From CAZOAR01 sp964577985 (GTDB lineage: Bacteria > Gemmatimonadota > CAZMKB01 > CAZNLH01), in assembly GCA_964577985.1 (NCBI GenBank), contig CAZOAR010000006.1, forward strand, positions 1 through 64,000: DNA of 64,000 nucleotides, given 5' to 3'. A program made the translations under genes and the position numbers. Position 1 is the first letter of the stretch. Each line of letters begins with the position of its first letter. Below, piece by piece: positions 43,070 through 52,157 of this stretch. The notes under the pieces are model-generated. The model worked only from the letters and a program-made list of their open reading frames with translations. It was not told the origin of the DNA and did no database searches.

Positions 43070-44170
43070 TCACCTTCCCTGATATCCGCTTGCCGGCTCG
43101 GACGAGGGTATATACCCCCGCTTCACCGATCTGATCCTCTCGATGCGCCTCTGCGCCAGTCGATCCGCCGCCATGAACGTTGGAATGCGTTCGTCTCGAG
43201 ACATCGCGAATATCTCTCGAAGCGTGTGATATATAGCCTCCGTTCGCGCCATGGCCCTCTCCCTCACATACCCTTCCAGTTCGCCATATACGTTTATAAG
43301 CCCTCCCGCGTTGACGACGTAGTCGGGAGCATACAGTATGTCGCTCTTCTCCAGTTCGAATCCGTGTCTGTCCTCTGCAAGCTGGTTATTGGCGCAGCCC
43401 GCCACAATCTTCACACGCAGGGAGGGGATCGTCCGATCATTCAATACAGCGCCGAGCGCACAGGGAGCAAACACCTCCGCTTCCACACCATAGATCTCCT
43501 CCGGTTCGACGGAGATCGCACCGAATTCCTCAATCAGACGTCTCTGCCTTTCCTTGTTGATATCCGTGACTATGAGTTTCGCGCCTTCGTCGTGGAGATT
43601 GCCGGCCAGATAATAGCCCACTTGTCCAGTTCCCTGTATAGCTACACGCATCCCATCCAGAGAGTCAACGCCAAACTTCTCCATCACACACGCCTTTATC
43701 CCCTGGAATACACCATGGGCGGTAACCGGAGAAGGATCGCCGCTGCCGCCACGGGTCGCGTCGATTCCAGCCACATATTGCGTCTCTGTACTGACAAACT
43801 CCAGATCATCCATCCCGATACCCACGTCCTCGGCGGTTATGTATCGTCCTCCCAGGGATTCAATGAATCTCCCGTGCGCGCGGAGAAGTGCCTCTGTCTT
43901 GTCCTTTCGGGGATCGCCCATTATGACGGACTTGCCGCCGCCCAGGTTGAGCCCCGCGACCGCGGCCTTGTAAGTCATTGCTCTCGACAAGCGCAGGACA
44001 TCCGTAACAGCTTCCTCCTGTGACCTGTAATTCCACATTCTCGTTCCGCCAAGCGCGGGTCCCAGCGTTGTGTCGTGAATCGCAATTATCGCCTTCAGGG
44101 CCGCGTCTTCGTCGTGACAGAATACGACCTGTTCATGCCCGTAGGTCGATATATCTGCAAATAAATCCAT
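43070..44170 (-). CDS. Leucine dehydrogenase (Glu/Leu/Phe/Val dehydrogenase family)
   Basis: A 366-residue NAD-dependent amino acid dehydrogenase that deaminates branched-chain amino acids to 2-oxo acids. Substrate and catalytic lysines are Lys68 and Lys80 (TYKAAVAGLNLGGGK). Asp in AEDVGI near 117 and the dinucleotide loop GTGQVGYYLAG near 181 are present. GGAGGGTG precedes the ATG. It stands with acyl-CoA dehydrogenases, thiolase and mutase genes, so it probably starts branched-chain amino acid breakdown. Valine or phenylalanine preference cannot be excluded from sequence. Confidence 0.9.
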   Translation of the reverse strand: MDLFADISTYGHEQVVFCHDEDAALKAIIAIHDTTLGPALGGTRMWNYRSQEEAVTDVLRLSRAMTYKAAVAGLNLGGGKSVIMGDPRKDKTEALLRAHGRFIESLGGRYITAEDVGIGMDDLEFVSTETQYVAGIDATRGGSGDPSPVTAHGVFQGIKACVMEKFGVDSLDGMRVAIQGTGQVGYYLAGNLHDEGAKLIVTDINKERQRRLIEEFGAISVEPEEIYGVEAEVFAPCALGAVLNDRTIPSLRVKIVAGCANNQLAEDRHGFELEKSDILYAPDYVVNAGGLINVYGELEGYVRERAMARTEAIYHTLREIFAMSRDERIPTFMAADRLAQRRIERIRSVKRGYIPSSEPASGYQGR

Positions 44171-44202
44171 TCACCCTCCACATCATCTGAAGCAGATCAA
44201 GC

Positions 44203-45348
44203 TCACTCTTCTCTCAAGAGAGCCCTTGAAATAACCAGTTTCTGGATCTCGGAAGTTCCTTCGTAGATTTCCGTCACCTTGGCGTCCCGAAAAAACCTTT
44301 CGACGGGGTATTCTTTCATTATCCCATAACCTCCGTGTATCTGGACGGCGGCGGATGCGGCCTTGACGGCCACGCGCGACGCGAACAACTTCGCCATCGA
44401 GGATTCATGAGAGACACTGCCGCCCCGATCCCTTTTTCTCGCGACACTGTGGTTGAGGGCCCGGGCAGCCTCGAGTTCGGTCGCGATTTCTGCGATAGAA
44501 AACGCCACACTTTCAAACTCGGCTATGGGGCGTCCGAACTGCTTTCGATTCCTGGCATATGATATTGACAATTCAAGGCAGGCCCTCGCGATACCCACAG
44601 CCTGTGTCGCTATGCCGAGCCTCCCACCATCGAGGCCCGCCATTGACTGGACAAAGCCCTCTCCCTCTCCCCCAAGCCTGTTGAAGACAGGTACTTCACA
44701 GTTCTCCAGGAGTATCTCGGACGTGCTCGAGGAGCGAAGACCCATCTTGTGCTCCCTTTTGCCCACCCTCAATCCAGGTGCGTCTCTTCCTACGATGAAC
44801 GCGCTTATCCCCCTGGCGCCCCTCCCCTTTTCCGTGCGCGCCATGACCAGAAAATAATCGGCGATATCCCCGGTAGTGACAAACATCTTCGTGCCGTTCA
44901 GAATATAGATGTCTCCATCCCGCTCGGCAGAACTGGACAATGCGGCCGCGTCACTACCAGCGTGAGGCTCCGTCAGCGCGAAGGCAGCCAGCTTCCGCCC
45001 GCTGGCCATCGGCGTAAGCAATTCTCTCTTCTGATCCTCGCTGCCAAATTTGAGAATCATGGAAGTAGGCAGTGAATTCTGAACAGACATCGCAACCGCC
45101 GTAGAGGGATCGACCGAGCTTATCTCCTCCAGGGCGATGAGATAGGTAAGTGTGTCAGCCCCGATGCCCCCATAACACTCCGGAACCATCATGCCCAGAA
45201 AACCCAGTCTTCCCAGTTTGAGCAGCGATTCTTTCGAGTCGTGTTCCTCATTGTCCCACTTCTCGAGGTTTGGCCGCAGCTCCTTCTCCGCGAAGTCGCG
45301 GGCAGTTTTCTGGATCAATAGCTGCTCTTCCGAATATTCGTGAATCAT
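44203..45348 (-). CDS. Acyl-CoA dehydrogenase (copy 1)
   Basis: A 381-residue FAD enzyme oxidising acyl-CoA to enoyl-CoA in the cytoplasm. The FAD-binding blocks FALTEPHAGSDA and FVTTGDIADYF are present, as are RKQFGRPIAEF, IHGGYGIMKEYPVERFFRD, and the catalytic-base region EIYEGTSEIQKL, where the Glu of YEGT fits short/branched-chain dehydrogenases. Chain-length specificity is unknown. In the operon it stands between the 3-hydroxyacyl-CoA dehydrogenase and leucine dehydrogenase genes. Confidence 0.92.
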   Translation of the reverse strand: MIHEYSEEQLLIQKTARDFAEKELRPNLEKWDNEEHDSKESLLKLGRLGFLGMMVPECYGGIGADTLTYLIALEEISSVDPSTAVAMSVQNSLPTSMILKFGSEDQKRELLTPMASGRKLAAFALTEPHAGSDAAALSSSAERDGDIYILNGTKMFVTTGDIADYFLVMARTEKGRGARGISAFIVGRDAPGLRVGKREHKMGLRSSSTSEILLENCEVPVFNRLGGEGEGFVQSMAGLDGGRLGIATQAVGIARACLELSISYARNRKQFGRPIAEFESVAFSIAEIATELEAARALNHSVARKRDRGGSVSHESSMAKLFASRVAVKAASAAVQIHGGYGIMKEYPVERFFRDAKVTEIYEGTSEIQKLVISRALLREE

Positions 45349-45406
45349 GCCACGATTACCTCAATGGTACAACGGACTCGCTGAGCATATGTTCCTGCGA
45401 TGCGGC

Positions 45407-46255
45407 TCAGTACGTGAAAAAACCGGCGCCCGTTTTTCTCCCCAGCCGCCCTGCGGCAACCATCTTCTTCAGGAGAGGACAGGGCCTGTACTTCGGGTCC
45501 CCGATGTCCCTGTGAAGGACCTCGAGGATGTCAAGGCATACGTCGAGACCGATAAGATCTGCGAGTGCAAGAGGACCCATCGGGTGTGCCATCCCCAGCT
45601 TCATGACGGTATCAATCGCCTCTTCATCCGCCACACCCTCCATGAGACAGAAAACGGCTTCGTTGATCATGGGCATAAGCACCCTGTTGGAGACAAAACC
45701 GGGCGCGTCCCGGACCAGTACCGGTGTCTTACCGAGATGGCTGGCAAGTGCCATCGCCTCTTCCACCGTTTGAGGCGACGTCTCCAGACCTTCCACAACC
45801 TCCACCAGGCGCATTACCGGGACTGGATTCATGAAATGGAGCCCGATAACCCTGTCCTGTCTCTTCGTGTTCGCCGCTATTTCGGTGATCGATATCGATG
45901 ACGTGTTCGAGGCGAGCATGCATCCCTCTCCGCACAACCCGTCGAGTTCCTCGAAAAGCGCACATTTGGCGTCGCGGTTTTCAACGATCGCCTCAACGAC
46001 GACGGAGCAGTCTGACACATTCTTCAATTCCGTAGCGGTATGGATATTCTTGAGCGTTTTCTCCGCATCGCTCTCCGTTATCCGTTCTTTCTTGACCTGC
46101 CTGCCGAGGTTCTTTTCGATAGTGGCTACAGCGCGATCCAGCATTGTCTCTTCAAGATCAACAAGCGATACGTTTATTCCGTTCATCGCCATGACGTGCG
46201 CGATCCCGAGACCCATAGTCCCTGCGCCTACAACCCCTCCTCGTTTCCATTCCAT
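45407..46255 (-). CDS. 3-hydroxybutyryl-CoA (3-hydroxyacyl-CoA) dehydrogenase
   Basis: A 282-residue NAD-dependent enzyme. The Rossmann loop VVGAGTMGLGIAH is at the N-terminus, the active-site HFMNPVP near residue 138, and the C-terminal dimerisation domain has GFVSNRVLMPMINEA and GMAHPMGPLALADLIGLD. Length and layout match stand-alone Hbd/PaaH rather than fused FadB. AAAGGAGG precedes the start. It catalyses the third step of beta-oxidation in this operon, or acetoacetyl-CoA interconversion. Confidence 0.94.
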   Translation of the reverse strand: MEWKRGGVVGAGTMGLGIAHVMAMNGINVSLVDLEETMLDRAVATIEKNLGRQVKKERITESDAEKTLKNIHTATELKNVSDCSVVVEAIVENRDAKCALFEELDGLCGEGCMLASNTSSISITEIAANTKRQDRVIGLHFMNPVPVMRLVEVVEGLETSPQTVEEAMALASHLGKTPVLVRDAPGFVSNRVLMPMINEAVFCLMEGVADEEAIDTVMKLGMAHPMGPLALADLIGLDVCLDILEVLHRDIGDPKYRPCPLLKKMVAAGRLGRKTGAGFFTY

Positions 46256-46274
46256 CTCTCCCTTCCTCCTTTTC

Positions 46275-47465
46275 CTATGTCATCTCGATACTGAGAGCAA
46301 CCGCGTTTCCACCTCCGAGACACAATGTAGCCAGCCCACGCTTTCTGCGTGCATCTTTCAACGCGTAAATAAGCGTGGTCAGGATCCTGGCCCCGCTGCC
46401 ACCGATGGGGTGTCCGAGAGCTACGGCGCCGCCATGGATGTTCACTCTATCCCAGTCCCACCCCAGCTCTCGTCCATCAACCAGTGCCTGGACGGCGAAT
46501 GCTTCGTTGGCCTCTATGAGATCGTAATGGTCGATCTCCACTTTCTCCTGTTTCATCAGATTTTGAACGGCAAGGACAGGCGCGTAGAACAGCATTTCCG
46601 GCTCGGTTCCACCGGTGGAGTATCCCGTGATGCGGGCCAGCGGATCGATCCTGTTCCTCTCCGCCGCGGCCTCCGACATTACTACGAGAGCCGACGCCCC
46701 GTCATTCAAACCGGGCGCATTGCCCGCCGTCACCGTGCCATCCTTCTTGAAGGCGGGACGAAGTCCGGACAGGCTTTCCACCGATGTATCCTCACGCGGC
46801 GACTCGTCCGTATCGAAGAAGGTCGGGCTGCTCTTCTTTTTCAGGATCTCCACGGGTACTATCTCTTCCTTGAATTTTCCTTCCTTTATTGCCTTAACCG
46901 CCTTTGCGTGACTCTCATAGGCGAACTTATCCTGATCCTCTCTGGAAACACCGAATTTCTCCGCAATCAGTTCAGCATGAATCCCCATGTGTACATCAGA
47001 GAAGGAACACCAGAGGCCATCCTTGATCATGCCATCGACTATCTTCTGGTTTCCCAGCTTGTAGCCTCGACGCGCACCCTCGAGAAGGAACGGCGCATTG
47101 CTCATACTCTCCATTCCTCCAGCCACCGCGCAGCTTATGTCTCCCGCTTTGATCGCCTGGGCAGCCAGCATAACCGCCTTCAGGCCGGACCCACACACCT
47201 TGTTGATAGTCACTGCCGGCACCGCCGCGGGTATCTCGCCTTTGAGCGCCGCCTGCCTGGCCGGGGCCTGCCCCACGCCAGCCTGAACGACGTTGCCCAT
47301 GATGACTTCATCAACCGCCCCTGGATCGATTCCCGCCCTCCTCACCGCCTCCTTGACGACTATGCCGCCCATGTCTGTTGCACTCCTTGATGAAGCCGCT
47401 CCCAGGAAACGCCCTATGGCGGTCCTGCACGCACTGACAATAACCGGAACTCTATCTCTGGACAC
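46275..47465 (-). CDS. Acetyl-CoA C-acetyltransferase (thiolase)
   Basis: A 396-residue thiolase. Acyl-accepting Cys91 (NKVCGSGLKAV), the His of NEAFAVQ region's partner GHPIGGSGAR near 352 and the second active Cys in CLGGGNAVAL near 383 are present. The start is GTG behind AAAGGAG. Its place next to Hbd suggests cleavage of the 3-oxoacyl-CoA formed in branched-chain amino acid or fatty-acid breakdown; it might equally run in the synthetic direction. Confidence 0.95.
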   Translation of the reverse strand: MSRDRVPVIVSACRTAIGRFLGAASSRSATDMGGIVVKEAVRRAGIDPGAVDEVIMGNVVQAGVGQAPARQAALKGEIPAAVPAVTINKVCGSGLKAVMLAAQAIKAGDISCAVAGGMESMSNAPFLLEGARRGYKLGNQKIVDGMIKDGLWCSFSDVHMGIHAELIAEKFGVSREDQDKFAYESHAKAVKAIKEGKFKEEIVPVEILKKKSSPTFFDTDESPREDTSVESLSGLRPAFKKDGTVTAGNAPGLNDGASALVVMSEAAAERNRIDPLARITGYSTGGTEPEMLFYAPVLAVQNLMKQEKVEIDHYDLIEANEAFAVQALVDGRELGWDWDRVNIHGGAVALGHPIGGSGARILTTLIYALKDARRKRGLATLCLGGGNAVALSIEMT

Positions 47466-47540
47466 GAGTTGCTCCTTTCTGAGAGGATAATAATCGGGGA
47501 TTGAGGGGTGGCATGCTACAGAACATGCTCACCTCTCATC

Positions 47541-48434
47541 TCACTTCCTGTATCTTCCAATTCCCAGGTAGAATCCTACGTTCGCGTCGGCCGTCACTAC
47601 CGGCCTTATCTGACCCGACGACGAGGTAAAGACAGTGGTCACACCAGGGCCATGACCCGAAAGAACACAATCGCTGTGTACAACAACCCCCACCGACATC
47701 GCGTCCGTCAGATAAATCCTCCCGAATGTGTGATCCGCGCCCTCGATGGCCACAAGGTCACCAAGGCGGAGGTCATCGAGACCGCAGGCACCCACCGTCT
47801 TCTCATCGAACATCTGTATGTCATAATCGCCACTGTATACGTGCGTGGACCCCAACCCCGAGCCCATTATGGCCGCCGGCACGACGTGAGTCACGGGGAC
47901 ATTCATCTTTCCATCCTCCATCGCCAGAGGAATCGCCTTGAGCAGGTCAGGGTCCAGATTGGTGATGCGTATCCCGGGGTGATCGATAAACCTCAGTCCC
48001 AGGCCGAACGCCTTGATGTGAATCTTGTCGCCTATCGCCATCGAGTCCAGGACTTCGTCCGCAAAATCGACCAGGACGTGCTCGATGCCGCCATGCTTTC
48101 CCGTCACCCTGCCCGTTTTTCCCCTGGCGTCTCCAGAGATCACGCGGGCCTCGTTGCCGATGCAAGCGAGTATGTTGAGACCGTTATTGGACAAGTCGTC
48201 AGACCCCATCTCCTTGTCTCTGCTCTTTATGCTCACGCCTGGTTCAACATGATCCGCGACCCATCCGGCCGCCTTGTCGCCCACCTTGACGTTATACGTG
48301 ATCCCGCCAACACCAGGCAGGACCATGGGTTCTCCTTCAGACGATATCTTGTAGGGATTCCCCGCGCTCACAGGGTTGGATATCCTGCCGAGTACTGACT
48401 GCCTGACAAGATCGCTTTCATTAATATTGAGCAA
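47541..48434 (-). CDS. DUF4438 family protein
   Basis: A 297-residue cytoplasmic protein matching DUF4438, a family found mainly in anaerobes and thermophiles and of unknown function. Visible features are an N-terminal GGITYNVKVGDKAAGW, a Gly-rich ISGDARGKTGRVTGKHGG near 105-120, KAFGLGLRF near 150, and a C-terminal HSDCVLSGHGPG. The start is TTG behind GGAGGG. It lies between thiolase and enoyl-CoA hydratase genes, which suggests a role in the same amino-acid/acyl-CoA catabolism, but no reaction can be assigned. Confidence 0.8.
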   Translation of the reverse strand: MLNINESDLVRQSVLGRISNPVSAGNPYKISSEGEPMVLPGVGGITYNVKVGDKAAGWVADHVEPGVSIKSRDKEMGSDDLSNNGLNILACIGNEARVISGDARGKTGRVTGKHGGIEHVLVDFADEVLDSMAIGDKIHIKAFGLGLRFIDHPGIRITNLDPDLLKAIPLAMEDGKMNVPVTHVVPAAIMGSGLGSTHVYSGDYDIQMFDEKTVGACGLDDLRLGDLVAIEGADHTFGRIYLTDAMSVGVVVHSDCVLSGHGPGVTTVFTSSSGQIRPVVTADANVGFYLGIGRYRK

Positions 48435-48454
48435 CGTTACACCCTCCTGTCTAT

Positions 48455-49252
48455 TCAGCTGTTACCACGCTTGTCCCACACAGGTCTGGTCTTGTTTCTG
48501 AATGCCTCGATACCGATCGACGGTTCATCCGTTTCAAAAGACCTGCTGAAGAGTTCTGATTCGATTGTCAGCCCGTTATCCAGAGGCTGGCTCATGGAAT
48601 GTCTGACAGCCCGTTTGGCGAGGCTCAGCGCATGAGGCGCGTTTGAGGCTATTTGATCCGCGAATTCTATTCTCCTCTGCTCGAATTCCCTCGATGGAAA
48701 GATCCTGCTGACAAGCCCGATGTCCAGAGCGCGCTGCGCGTCGATGATCTCCCCCGACAGTATGAGGTCTGCGGCCACTCCATGACCTACTATTCTCGGC
48801 AAGCGCTGCGTCGCTCCAAAGCCAGGCATGATTCCGAGAGTAATCTCCGGCTGACCGATTTTCATACGTTCCGAAGCTATCCTGATATCACAGGCGAGAG
48901 CCAGCTCTGCTCCTCCCCCGAAGCAGAATCCATTGATCGCCGCCACGCTTACCGCGTTCATCCCGGAGAGGACGTCGCAGAGTTCATGCCCGCGGCGCGA
49001 CAGCTTGTGCGCGCTGTCGACCGACAGTCCCTCTATGTCGTCCAGGGAAACTCCTGCCGCGAAGGACCTCCCCTTCCCGGTAATAACAACGACAGATACA
49101 CCGCCGTCACTCGCGGTCAGGTCTATCGCCTCCCGGAGTTCATCCAGGGTCCTCACCCTGATTCGGTTCATGTCCCTCTCACGATCGAAGGATAGCGTTC
49201 GTACCGAACCGCGATCCTCTACCTTTATGTCTTGATAATCTGGCAGGCCCAA
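48455..49252 (-). CDS. Enoyl-CoA hydratase/isomerase family protein
   Basis: A 265-residue crotonase-fold protein. The oxyanion-hole segments FAAGVSLDDI and NGFCFGGGAELALACDIRIA, and the second acid in GQPEITLGIMPGFG are present. Both glutamates of true hydratases are in place, so it is probably an active enoyl-CoA hydratase. It is the second step of beta-oxidation in this operon, 12 bases after the neighbouring acyl-CoA dehydrogenase gene. Confidence 0.92.
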   Translation of the reverse strand: MGLPDYQDIKVEDRGSVRTLSFDRERDMNRIRVRTLDELREAIDLTASDGGVSVVVITGKGRSFAAGVSLDDIEGLSVDSAHKLSRRGHELCDVLSGMNAVSVAAINGFCFGGGAELALACDIRIASERMKIGQPEITLGIMPGFGATQRLPRIVGHGVAADLILSGEIIDAQRALDIGLVSRIFPSREFEQRRIEFADQIASNAPHALSLAKRAVRHSMSQPLDNGLTIESELFSRSFETDEPSIGIEAFRNKTRPVWDKRGNS

Positions 49253-49264
49253 AGGATATTCCCT

Positions 49265-50407
49265 TTACTCCTCTCTACCCATAACGAGACGCGCGATGAC
49301 CATCCGCTGTATCTCGCTTGTACCCTCACCGATCTCACACACCTTGGCGTCCCGCATAAGCCGCTCCACCGGATACTCCTTCATATAACCATATCCGCCG
49401 TGGATCTGTACCGCCTCCGAGGCTGCCCTCGAGGCGAGCTCCGAACAGAACAACTTGGCGCATGCGGCCTCCTTGCCGTGCGGTTTTCCGGCGTCACGCA
49501 GCCTGGCGGCGTTATACGTCAACTGTTTTCCAGCTTCAACCCCCATGACCATATCTGCAATCTTGAAACGGATAGCCTGAAAATGTCCTATGGTCTTCCC
49601 GAACTGTTTTCGCTCTGCCGCGTAAGACAGTGAGGCATCAAGGGCGGCCTCCGCGATCCCGAGCGAAAGGGCAGCGATACTTATTCTTCCCCCTTCGAGC
49701 GCCTTCATGTTCTGCCTGAATCCTTCTCCCGGAACGCCGAGCAGGTTAGAGGCGGGGATTTCGGCATCTTCCATCGTGAATTGCCTTGTGTCAGATCCCC
49801 TCCAGCCCATCTTATTCTCCTTCTTTCCCATCTTGAGGCCGACAGTGTCCGTCTCTACCAGAAACGTCGTGATGCCTTCGATTCCCTTACCGTTTCCAAT
49901 GCGCGCACTTACGACCATGACATCGGCAACGCCCGCGTTAGTGCAGAATATCTTCGAGCCATTGAGAACATAGTTATCGCCCTTCAGGACCGCGCTGCTC
50001 TCGGAGGCGCTTACATCCGATCCAGCATTCGGTTCTGTCATAGCGAAGGCGCCTATCATCTCGCCTTTAGCCAGCGGGATCAGGTATTTCTTTTTCTGTT
50101 CGTCCGTCCCGAAAAGATTAATCGGGCCGGCCCCGATAGAAGTATGGGCCGCCAGCGTGATAGCTGTTGACGCGCACACGCGGGCGATCTCCTCAACGGC
50201 CATCACATATGTCAATTCGTCGAATCCACCGCCTCCCCACTCTTCGGGAAAAGGAATGCCCATCAATCCGAGCTCTCCCATCTTCTTCACGTTTTCCCGG
50301 GGGAATTCGCTTCGCTCATCAATTTCCGCGGCTATCGGGGCTACTTCGTTTCTGGCAAACTCCCGAACCATATCGCGGACCATTTTCTGTTCTGCTGTCA
50401 GTTCCAT
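49265..50407 (-). CDS. Acyl-CoA dehydrogenase (copy 2)
   Basis: A 380-residue paralogue of the other acyl-CoA dehydrogenases here. It shows FAMTEPNAGSDVS, FCTNAGVADVMVV, RKQFGKTIGHFQ, IHGGYGYMKEYPVERLMRD and EIGEGTSEIQRM, with Gly where copies 1 and 3 have Tyr before the catalytic-base motif EGT. The difference around the active site suggests another acyl-CoA substrate. The gene is between the mutase B12-binding subunit and enoyl-CoA hydratase genes. Confidence 0.92.
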   Translation of the reverse strand: MELTAEQKMVRDMVREFARNEVAPIAAEIDERSEFPRENVKKMGELGLMGIPFPEEWGGGGFDELTYVMAVEEIARVCASTAITLAAHTSIGAGPINLFGTDEQKKKYLIPLAKGEMIGAFAMTEPNAGSDVSASESSAVLKGDNYVLNGSKIFCTNAGVADVMVVSARIGNGKGIEGITTFLVETDTVGLKMGKKENKMGWRGSDTRQFTMEDAEIPASNLLGVPGEGFRQNMKALEGGRISIAALSLGIAEAALDASLSYAAERKQFGKTIGHFQAIRFKIADMVMGVEAGKQLTYNAARLRDAGKPHGKEAACAKLFCSELASRAASEAVQIHGGYGYMKEYPVERLMRDAKVCEIGEGTSEIQRMVIARLVMGREE

Positions 50408-50470
50408 AAGTGTCCTTTGTTCAAATGTTCCATGTCTGCATACAACTTGTTGAGTTGTGTCGAGCGAAGT

Positions 50471-50890
50471 TCATGACACATCAGCCTTATCCCTGATCCT
50501 TCCAACAGCCTCATTGATATACCTTATGATGTCGCCGGTATGAGTCCCGGGACCGAACAGTCGGCCAATGCCCATCTCATAAAGTTTTTCGCGGTCCTCT
50601 TCCGGTATAATGCCTCCGCCGGTCAAGAGGATGTGTGAGCCGTCCCTCTCGTCCAGCATCTTCCTGACGATCGGAAATATTGTCATGTGCGCGCCCGACA
50701 GGATGGATATGGCCACCACATCGACATCCTCCTGAATGGCAGCCTCCACTATCATGGCGGGAGTCTGGTGCAGGCCGCCATAAATGACTTCCATACCACC
50801 ATCCCTCAGAGCACTGGCAACAACCTTTGCCCCGCGATCGTGTCCGTCAAGCCCAGCCTTTGTAACCAACACCCTGACCTTGTTTTCCAT
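50471..50890 (-). CDS. B12-binding (small) subunit of an acyl-CoA mutase
   Basis: A 139-residue stand-alone cobalamin-binding domain, as in two-part methylmalonyl-CoA mutases. The B12 lower-ligand motif D-x-H-x-x-G is GLDGHDRGAKVV near residues 14-25. SGAHMTIFP and LTGGGIIPEED complete the fold. AGGAGATGTGAG precedes the ATG. The catalytic large subunit is not in this window. Together with the adjacent MeaB gene it links the operon to methylmalonyl-CoA or isobutyryl-CoA rearrangement. Confidence 0.92.
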   Translation of the reverse strand: MENKVRVLVTKAGLDGHDRGAKVVASALRDGGMEVIYGGLHQTPAMIVEAAIQEDVDVVAISILSGAHMTIFPIVRKMLDERDGSHILLTGGGIIPEEDREKLYEMGIGRLFGPGTHTGDIIRYINEAVGRIRDKADVS

Positions 50891-51112
50891 CTCACATCTC
50901 CTGTAATCCTGCCGGGCAACCAGTATTCCAGCGTCCGTCCCGGGAGTTCGTCACCAATCCAGGCGGCTCTGAAGGCCCCTGGCGGCGTTGTTTCTCCTTG
51001 AAGCGCCTCGTAAGTACTCTTTGCGTCGTCGGAGCCTGTCCAGGAACCTCTGCCGCCCGGGATTATTGTCAATAGACTCCCGGGCAGAACACCACATCAC
51101 GCCTTAACGTTA
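50891..51112. other. 222-base gap between meaB and the mutase small subunit
   Basis: In an otherwise tight operon this gap has no recognised gene. Two minus-strand frames stay open over parts of it but neither resembles the mutase large subunit. It may be spacer or decayed coding sequence. Confidence 0.3.
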
Positions 51113-52087
51113 TTATCGCGCCAGAGAGGAGAGATCGAGACCTTTGAGAATAAGCCCCGCGGCCGCGTATGGCGTTTCCTCATCACGGATCACTTTCCGT
51201 ATCAACTCATCAAGCCCCCGGAATCCCTCCATTGAGACGTCGACCGCGTCAGCGACCCTCCTGTTGACGATGCTCCGGACATGACCTTCCACTCTCTCAC
51301 GCCTGCGCGCATCAAGGTCTCCGCTCTCTTCGAGGTGCAGGCGGTGTTCTTCCAGGACCGACTTGAGCCGCTCGATGCCCTTTCCCTCGGACGCCACGGT
51401 CTGCACTATCCTCTCTCTCCAGTCTCGACGCTCCTCACGCATATTGAGAACATCCTCGATGTCCGCCACCAGCTCTTCGGAGCCCGCCCGATCTGACTTG
51501 TTTACGACGAGGATATCTGCAACCTCGAGCAGGCCGGCCTTTAAGACCTGTATGCTGTCTCCGGACTCCGGTACCAGCATGACGATAGTCGTGTCCGCCT
51601 GGGAGGCCACGTCCAGTTCAGATTGCCCCACTCCCACAGTTTCGATGATGATTACGTCGAAACCGAACGCCTCATAGACGTGCAGTATCTCCTCCGTCGT
51701 TGTTGTCAGCCCGCCTATGTTGCCCCGCGCGGCAAGGCTTCTAATATAAACGCCATCGTCAAGATTCAGGCTCGACATCCTCACACGATCTCCGAGAAGC
51801 GCTCCCCCGGAGAAGGGGCTCGACGGATCGACGGCGAGAATACCGACCTTCAATCCACTCTCGCGGAACAAAAGGGCCAGCTTCTCGGTCGTTGTACTCT
51901 TGCCAGCTCCTGGAGGACCTGTTACTCCAATCCTCCAGGCACCATCAGATTCACGATGAAGATCATGGAGCAGTTTCTCGAAACCATTTCTCCTGTTCTC
52001 AACGAGCGTGACAGCCCGCGCAAGGGCCATCCTGTTCCCCGATTTGAACTCCTCCACAAGCCTGTCATTATTCCATCGAGATTTCAT
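51113..52087 (-). CDS. meaB: Methylmalonyl-CoA mutase-associated GTPase MeaB
   Basis: A 324-residue G3E-family GTPase that loads and protects the B12 cofactor of the mutase. Walker A GPPGAGKST is at 57-65, followed by DPSSPFSGGALLGDR near 88-102, the base motif VNKSD near 200 and a C-terminal dimerisation arm. The start is placed at the ATG at 52087; the frame stays open to 52147. It is next to the B12-binding subunit gene, the usual arrangement. Confidence 0.93.
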   Translation of the reverse strand: MKSRWNNDRLVEEFKSGNRMALARAVTLVENRRNGFEKLLHDLHRESDGAWRIGVTGPPGAGKSTTTEKLALLFRESGLKVGILAVDPSSPFSGGALLGDRVRMSSLNLDDGVYIRSLAARGNIGGLTTTTEEILHVYEAFGFDVIIIETVGVGQSELDVASQADTTIVMLVPESGDSIQVLKAGLLEVADILVVNKSDRAGSEELVADIEDVLNMREERRDWRERIVQTVASEGKGIERLKSVLEEHRLHLEESGDLDARRRERVEGHVRSIVNRRVADAVDVSMEGFRGLDELIRKVIRDEETPYAAAGLILKGLDLSSLAR

Positions 52088-52157
52088 ATTTACTCGCTGA
52101 TGCCAGCTTCCGCGCCTGAGACCCGTTGGAGAGAATGAGCAGAACACCGAAAAGGGA

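Noticed and set aside
50806..51072. Possible remnant of mutase large subunit in the meaB gap
   Set aside because: Neither open frame resembles any part of the known large subunit.
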